DNA of 10,251 nucleotides, taken from positions 1-10,251 of the forward strand of contig JBBIJH010000089.1 of the NCBI GenBank assembly GCA_037446075.1, given 5' to 3'. A program made the position numbers and the translations under genes. Origin of the DNA: JBBIJH01 sp037446075 (GTDB taxonomy: Bacteria > Bacteroidota > Ignavibacteria > UBA10030 > JAHEZR01). Below the pieces are notes generated by a model. The model was not told the DNA's origin. It saw only the letters and a program-made list of their open reading frames with translations, and did not search any database. This document shows positions 7,137-10,251 of this stretch, piece by piece (position 1 is the first letter of the stretch; the number at the start of each line of letters is the position of its first letter).

Positions 7137-7608
7137 GCGACGAGCAGTTCGAGAAAAAGTTATGCAGGCCCTGTACGCGTATGAACTCACGGGTGATCCG
7201 ATCGACCGAATCATCGACGAGCACGTGATGCTGGGACCGCAACCGGAAGCCCGGGCCTTTGCCGAAAAATTGATCCGTACGATCCTTCAGCATCAGGACA
7301 CGATCGACACCACGATCAAACAGAAGGTAACGAACTGGGAGTTCAACCGGATCGCCGTGATCGACCGTATTCTGCTTCGGATGGGGGTTTGTGAATTCCT
7401 GTACTTTGAGGACATTCCGCCGAAGGTTTCCATCAATGAAGCAATCGAAATCGCAAAACGCTACAGCACGGAGAAGAGCGGACAGTTCATCAACGGGGTG
7501 CTCGATTCCATTCTCGCTGACCTCAAGGCAAACAGCCGTCTGACAAAATCTGGGCGTGGACTCGTTGATGTCTCCATGCGGCCGAGGAAAAAAACCTCCA
7601 CGAAATAG
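7126..7608 (+). CDS. nusB: Transcription antitermination factor NusB
   Basis: NusB pairs with ribosomal protein S10 (NusE), binds boxA RNA and keeps RNA polymerase from terminating early on rRNA operons. This 160-residue protein has the family's all-helical layout: an N-terminal basic helix with KRRAVREKVMQALYAYE (4-20), the hallmark segment around residues 74-93 (NRIAVIDRILLRMGVCEFLY), and 98-127 with PKVSINEAIEIAKRYS and the GQFINGVLDSI end. After about residue 134 comes a basic tail of about 26 residues (ending RPRKKTSTK) beyond the usual fold, possibly RNA-contacting or simply unstructured. The ATG lies inside the end of obg in another frame (11-base overlap), so translation is likely coupled to obg. 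Obg and NusB both serve ribosome production, which makes the pairing sensible. Confidence 0.95.
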   Translation: MGYKRRAVREKVMQALYAYELTGDPIDRIIDEHVMLGPQPEARAFAEKLIRTILQHQDTIDTTIKQKVTNWEFNRIAVIDRILLRMGVCEFLYFEDIPPKVSINEAIEIAKRYSTEKSGQFINGVLDSILADLKANSRLTKSGRGLVDVSMRPRKKTSTK

Positions 7609-7614
7609 GGAGAG
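7608..7614 (+). promoter_or_regulatory. Ribosome binding site supporting the TTG start of the transporter
   Basis: GGGAGAG overlaps the last base of the nusB stop and sits 8 bases before TTG at 7623. It is the clearest Shine-Dalgarno sequence in the operon. No ATG near the family N-terminus competes with it: the first in-frame ATG lies inside the first membrane helix. Confidence 0.55.
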
Positions 7615-7622
7615 CCATTCGA

Positions 7623-8969
7623 TTGCCCACCGACGCTTCCACCCCACCTTCGATCCAAAACCCTCGCATCCAGATTTTCGGCTGGACCTTCTACGATTGG
7701 GCCAATTCCGCCTTCGCAACTACGATCATGGCCGGCTTCTTCCCGATTTTCTTCAAAGACTATTGGAGTGCTGGTGTTGATGCCACCGTCAGCACTGCAC
7801 GACTTGGTCTAGCGAATTCCATTGCGAGCATCACAGTGGCGGCCTTGGCACCCGTCTTGGGTGCAATTGCAGACCGCGGCACGAAGAGAAAAAAATTCTT
7901 GATCTTCTTTGCCTATCTTGGCGCACTGATGACGTCCTTGCTGTTCACGGTGTCTTATGGAAACTGGCAAACCGCGGCTGCTTTGTATGTCCTCGCTTTC
8001 ATCGGCTTTGCTGGCGGGAATATTTTCTATGACTCCCTCCTGCCCAGCGTCGCATCAGAGCAAAAGCTCGACACCGTCTCTTCTCTTGGATATGCCCTGG
8101 GCTATTTGGGGGGTGGGCTGCTGTTCGCTCTGAATGTGTGGGCAACCCTGAACCCGACGAGCTTGGGTCTTGAGTCCAAAAGCGAGGCGGTGCAGTTTTC
8201 GTTCCTCACCGTTGGAGTGTGGTGGGCAATGTTTACCGTGCCTCTCGTTCTCTTCGTAAAAGAACCGGTCGGAAAAGAGACCGCAGCGGGATTTGCCATG
8301 GTGAAAGCAGGATTGCAGCAACTGCGAGGCACGTTCCGGGAGATCCGGTCCCGCAAAGCGGGAAAAACCATTTTCCTCTTCCTCTTCGCCTACTGGCTCT
8401 ACATCGACGGCGTAGATACCGTGATTCTCATGGCGGTGAACTATGGGAAGTCCATTGGGTTTGGCACGGAGGATCTTATCGTCGCGCTTTTAATCACGCA
8501 GTTTGTCGGCTTCCCTGCCGCAATTGGGTTCGGCTATCTGGCACGCAGAATCCGGCCGAAGCGAGCCATCCTCATTGCTATCAGCGTGTATCTCTTCGTA
8601 TCGATACGGGGCGCATTCATGAAGGAAGCCAATGAGTTCTACATGCTCGCAGTTGTCGTCGGTCTCGTTCAGGGGGGTGTGCAGGCCCTGAGCCGCTCAT
8701 TCTACGCGCGACTCATTCCGCCGGACAAGTCTGCCGAGTATTTTGGGTTCTACAACATGATCGGGAAGTTCGCCGCTGTCATCGGCCCGGTAATGATGGG
8801 GACAGTAGGGCTGCTGTTTTATTCTATGGGGTACTCGAGCGACTTCTCAAGCCGAATCAGCATAGCAGCGATTGCGTTGCTGTTCCTCGCGGGCGGCACG
8901 TTGCTCTGGCTCGTGAACGAAGAAAGAGGGAAAGAAGAAGTGAGGTTCTTGGTGGGGGAATCCAGGTAG
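7623..8969 (+). CDS. Major facilitator transporter, UMF1 (Atg22-like) family
   Basis: This 448-residue inner-membrane protein has about twelve hydrophobic segments. The family signature YDWANSAFATTI lies at residues 24-35 at the start of helix 1. A loop DRGTKRKK (84-91) after helix 2 matches the position of the general MFS loop 2-3 motif. The segment GGVQALSRSFYARLIPP (351-367), followed by AEYFGFYNMIGKFAAVIGP (371-389), is characteristic of the bacterial UMF1 group related to yeast Atg22. Atg22 exports amino acids from the vacuole; bacterial members have no settled substrate, so I name none. A long charged loop (about 213-247) separates the two halves, as in most MFS proteins. TTG is chosen as start because of the GGGAGAG before it and because the next ATG would cut into helix 1. 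It lies 14 bases after nusB and is probably the last gene of that operon. Confidence 0.9.
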   Translation: MPTDASTPPSIQNPRIQIFGWTFYDWANSAFATTIMAGFFPIFFKDYWSAGVDATVSTARLGLANSIASITVAALAPVLGAIADRGTKRKKFLIFFAYLGALMTSLLFTVSYGNWQTAAALYVLAFIGFAGGNIFYDSLLPSVASEQKLDTVSSLGYALGYLGGGLLFALNVWATLNPTSLGLESKSEAVQFSFLTVGVWWAMFTVPLVLFVKEPVGKETAAGFAMVKAGLQQLRGTFREIRSRKAGKTIFLFLFAYWLYIDGVDTVILMAVNYGKSIGFGTEDLIVALLITQFVGFPAAIGFGYLARRIRPKRAILIAISVYLFVSIRGAFMKEANEFYMLAVVVGLVQGGVQALSRSFYARLIPPDKSAEYFGFYNMIGKFAAVIGPVMMGTVGLLFYSMGYSSDFSSRISIAAIALLFLAGGTLLWLVNEERGKEEVRFLVGESR

Positions 8970-9145
8970 TTCTCAATGAAAATGCAGGGCCAGATGCCGT
9001 CTCGCCCGGTCGAGCGAGCTTCGTTGGAAATCTCTGTCCATCCCACCGCGATGCCCGAAAAGGAGTTGAGACCTCGAAAGTTCAATAAAATTGATTTTCT
9101 GAGCCATTTTCTGTACCATATCGGTGGAGCGAAGCTTCACTCTCC
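8970..9145. other. Intergenic region between transporter and lpxH, no gene seen
   Basis: These 176 bases hold no convincing reading frame or RNA gene. An imperfect hairpin (CTCGC at 9001-9005 with GCGAG at 9014-9018) lacks a T-tract, so it is not called a terminator. The second half is A/T-rich and contains the candidate lpxH promoter. Confidence 0.6.
9091..9119 (+). promoter_or_regulatory. Candidate promoter for lpxH and the PBP gene
   Basis: TTGATT (9091-9096) and TACCAT (9114-9119) are 17 bases apart, each matching four of six consensus bases. A transcript from about 9126 would reach either candidate lpxH start. An alternative -10-like TAAAAT lies at 9086-9091 but has no -35 element at proper distance. 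Confidence 0.3.
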
Positions 9146-9910
9146 ATGAAGCTCACCGTTGATTCAAAGGATGACCTTGTGAAGACATACTTCGTATCCG
9201 ATGCCCATCTCGGGGTCGATAGGCCGGAAGTAGAAAAGGAGAAAGAAAGGGAGTTGATTAAGTTCCTCGAGATGGTGGAATCGGATGGCGACTGTCTTTT
9301 TATCCTCGGCGATCTTTTCGACTTCTGGTTCGAATACCGAACGGTGATCCCGAAGGGATATCATCGACTGCTGGCAAAGCTTTCCCATTTGGTTGAGAAG
9401 GGAGTCGAGGTCAACTATCTTGCTGGAAATCACGACTTCTGGCTGGGTGATTTTTTCCACACGGAACTGGGCATTCAAGTCTTCCCCGAACCGTTTGCCG
9501 TGACGATTGACGGAACGAAGTTCTTCCTCCACCACGGCGATGGACTAACTGACAAAGACATCGGCTACAAAATCTTGAAGAAGATTCTCCGAAATCCTCT
9601 CAGCGTCTGGCTGTATTCCCTCCTTCATCCCGATCTCGGCGTTCGTCTCGCCCAGTTCTCTTCTCGGAAGAGCAGGCATCACACCTCGCACAAGAACTAT
9701 GGTGAAGTGGATGGGATGAAGAAATTTGCTGCAACAAAATTGAGTGAGGGTTTTCATTACGTCATTATGGGGCACAATCATCAGCCTCTCCAGCAGAAAA
9801 TCGGAAATGGGACGTACGTCAACCTCGGGGACTGGATATCACACTTTACATACGGAGTTTTTGACGGAAAGAATTTCAAACTGGAACAGTGGAAACGCTC
9901 CGGACCATGA
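9146..9910 (+). CDS. lpxH: UDP-2,3-diacylglucosamine diphosphatase, LpxH type
   Basis: LpxH splits UDP-2,3-diacylglucosamine into lipid X and UMP in lipid A synthesis, acting at the cytoplasmic face of the inner membrane. The calcineurin-like phosphoesterase motifs are all present in order (numbering from the ATG): SDAHLG (Asp19, His21), GDLFDFW (Asp56), GNHDFW (Asn95, His96), HHGD (His130) and GHNH (His210, His212). These are the residues that hold a two-metal centre. The insert at about 137-185, containing SSRKSRHH, fits the helical lid that binds the acyl chains in LpxH. The length of 254 residues is normal. The ATG has only a distant GGAG. A GTG at 9179 has AAAGG 8 bases upstream and would give the more typical beginning MKTYFVSDAHLG, so the true start may be there. 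A related UDP-sugar or other phosphoesterase role is possible but less likely. Confidence 0.88.
   Translation: MKLTVDSKDDLVKTYFVSDAHLGVDRPEVEKEKERELIKFLEMVESDGDCLFILGDLFDFWFEYRTVIPKGYHRLLAKLSHLVEKGVEVNYLAGNHDFWLGDFFHTELGIQVFPEPFAVTIDGTKFFLHHGDGLTDKDIGYKILKKILRNPLSVWLYSLLHPDLGVRLAQFSSRKSRHHTSHKNYGEVDGMKKFAATKLSEGFHYVIMGHNHQPLQQKIGNGTYVNLGDWISHFTYGVFDGKNFKLEQWKRSGP
9166..9170 (+). promoter_or_regulatory. Ribosome binding site for an alternative lpxH start (GTG 9179)
   Basis: AAAGG followed by an 8-base spacer precedes GTG at 9179, in frame with lpxH. The spacing is good, and the resulting protein begins directly at the first beta strand, as most LpxH proteins do. The ATG at 9146 has no comparable site. 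Confidence 0.4.
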
Positions 9911-9958
9911 GAACGGAATCCGGAGAAGTTTGCTCATGCTGTGAAGGTAGAGAGCGGT

Positions 9959-10251
9959 ATGGCTACAGATAAGAAAGCGACATCAAGGACGAGGCCGAGA
10001 GGACGCTTCAAGGTGGAGAAAAAATATCTCCGATTGGCCATTGCCGGTTTCTTTGTGCTCTTAGTCGTATACACTGTTTATCTGCTCTCGGGATTGCCTT
10101 CGCTGGAGCAGCTCGAAAACCCGAAGCCAGAACTTGCCAGCAGAGTCATCTCCGCCGATGGAGAGGTGATCGATCAATTCTATGTGAAGAACCGGATGCG
10201 AGTGACAAAGTATAAGGTTACCAAAGCACTGATTGATGAGCTGATCGCAAC
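9959..10251 (+). CDS. mrcA: Class A penicillin-binding protein (PBP1A-like), N-terminal part, cut by window edge
   Basis: The first 97 codons of a bifunctional peptidoglycan synthase, an inner-membrane enzyme that polymerises glycan strands (GT51 domain) and cross-links peptides (transpeptidase domain). A basic cytoplasmic tail (residues 1-25: KKATSRTRPRGRFKVEKK) leads into one membrane helix at about 24-45. Then comes the typical linker L-P-S-L-E-Q-L-E-N-P-K-P (46-57) and the first strand of the GT51 domain (ASRVISADGEVIDQFYVKNR). The catalytic glutamates and the Ser active site lie beyond the window, so activity cannot be judged. The ATG is chosen for its position before the basic tail; an in-frame GTG at 9941 would add six residues. 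It follows lpxH by 48 bases on the same strand, and both act in building the envelope. Confidence 0.85.
   Translation, partial: MATDKKATSRTRPRGRFKVEKKYLRLAIAGFFVLLVVYTVYLLSGLPSLEQLENPKPELASRVISADGEVIDQFYVKNRMRVTKYKVTKALIDELIA

Noticed and set aside
9001..9018. Hairpin CTCGC...GCGAG after the transporter gene, considered as a terminator
   Set aside because: The stem has only five pairs with an eight-base loop, and no T-rich run follows.
9744..9944. 66-codon plus-strand frame overlapping the end of lpxH and the gap to the PBP gene
   Set aside because: Most of it lies in another frame of lpxH, where the real frame carries the GHNH metal motif; its translation shows no recognisable feature.

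Overview
The window looks like ordinary chromosome from a Gram-negative bacterium of the Bacteroidota/Chlorobi/Ignavibacteria group. Three things point there. The succinate dehydrogenase is the di-heme cytochrome b type, with sdhC directly before sdhA, and SdhA has the N-terminal wording typical of that group. An LpxH-type lipid A enzyme implies an outer membrane. The G4 motif of Obg is TKxD rather than NKxD, which I associate with that group. Base composition looks slightly above half G+C and similar throughout. This is draft sequence: a run of ten N interrupts one gene, and the left edge breaks another.

Left part (1-2129, minus strand): sdhC then sdhA, two subunits of succinate:quinone oxidoreductase (TCA cycle and respiratory chain). 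The iron-sulfur subunit gene sdhB would be expected beyond the left edge but is not visible. SdhA stops about 170 residues short of the usual length, and the bases after its stop still look like SdhA.

Divergent gap (2130-2431): holds plausible promoters in both directions and two small inverted repeats that could be operators. I see no convincing gene in it.

Middle (2432-8969, plus strand): a likely operon. It starts with one very long exported tetratricopeptide-repeat protein (about 1215 residues, split by the N gap). Then come obg (ribosome-assembly GTPase), 3 bases later; nusB (antitermination and rRNA transcription), overlapping obg by 11 bases; and a UMF1/Atg22-like major facilitator transporter, 14 bases after nusB with a TTG start behind a clear ribosome binding site. 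Obg and NusB both serve ribosome production; the TPR protein and the transporter are of unknown specific role.

Right part (9146-10251, plus strand): lpxH (lipid A synthesis), then the first 97 codons of a class A penicillin-binding protein (PBP1A-like) cut by the window edge. Both are envelope-building genes. The 176 bases between the transporter and lpxH carry a candidate promoter but no gene.

I found no RNA genes, CRISPR arrays, insertion sequences, phage or defence genes. Nothing here looks like a new biological system. The points most worth checking are the broken end of sdhA, the mis-sized gap in the TPR gene, the role of that giant TPR protein in an Obg-NusB operon, and the inverted repeats in the divergent promoter region.
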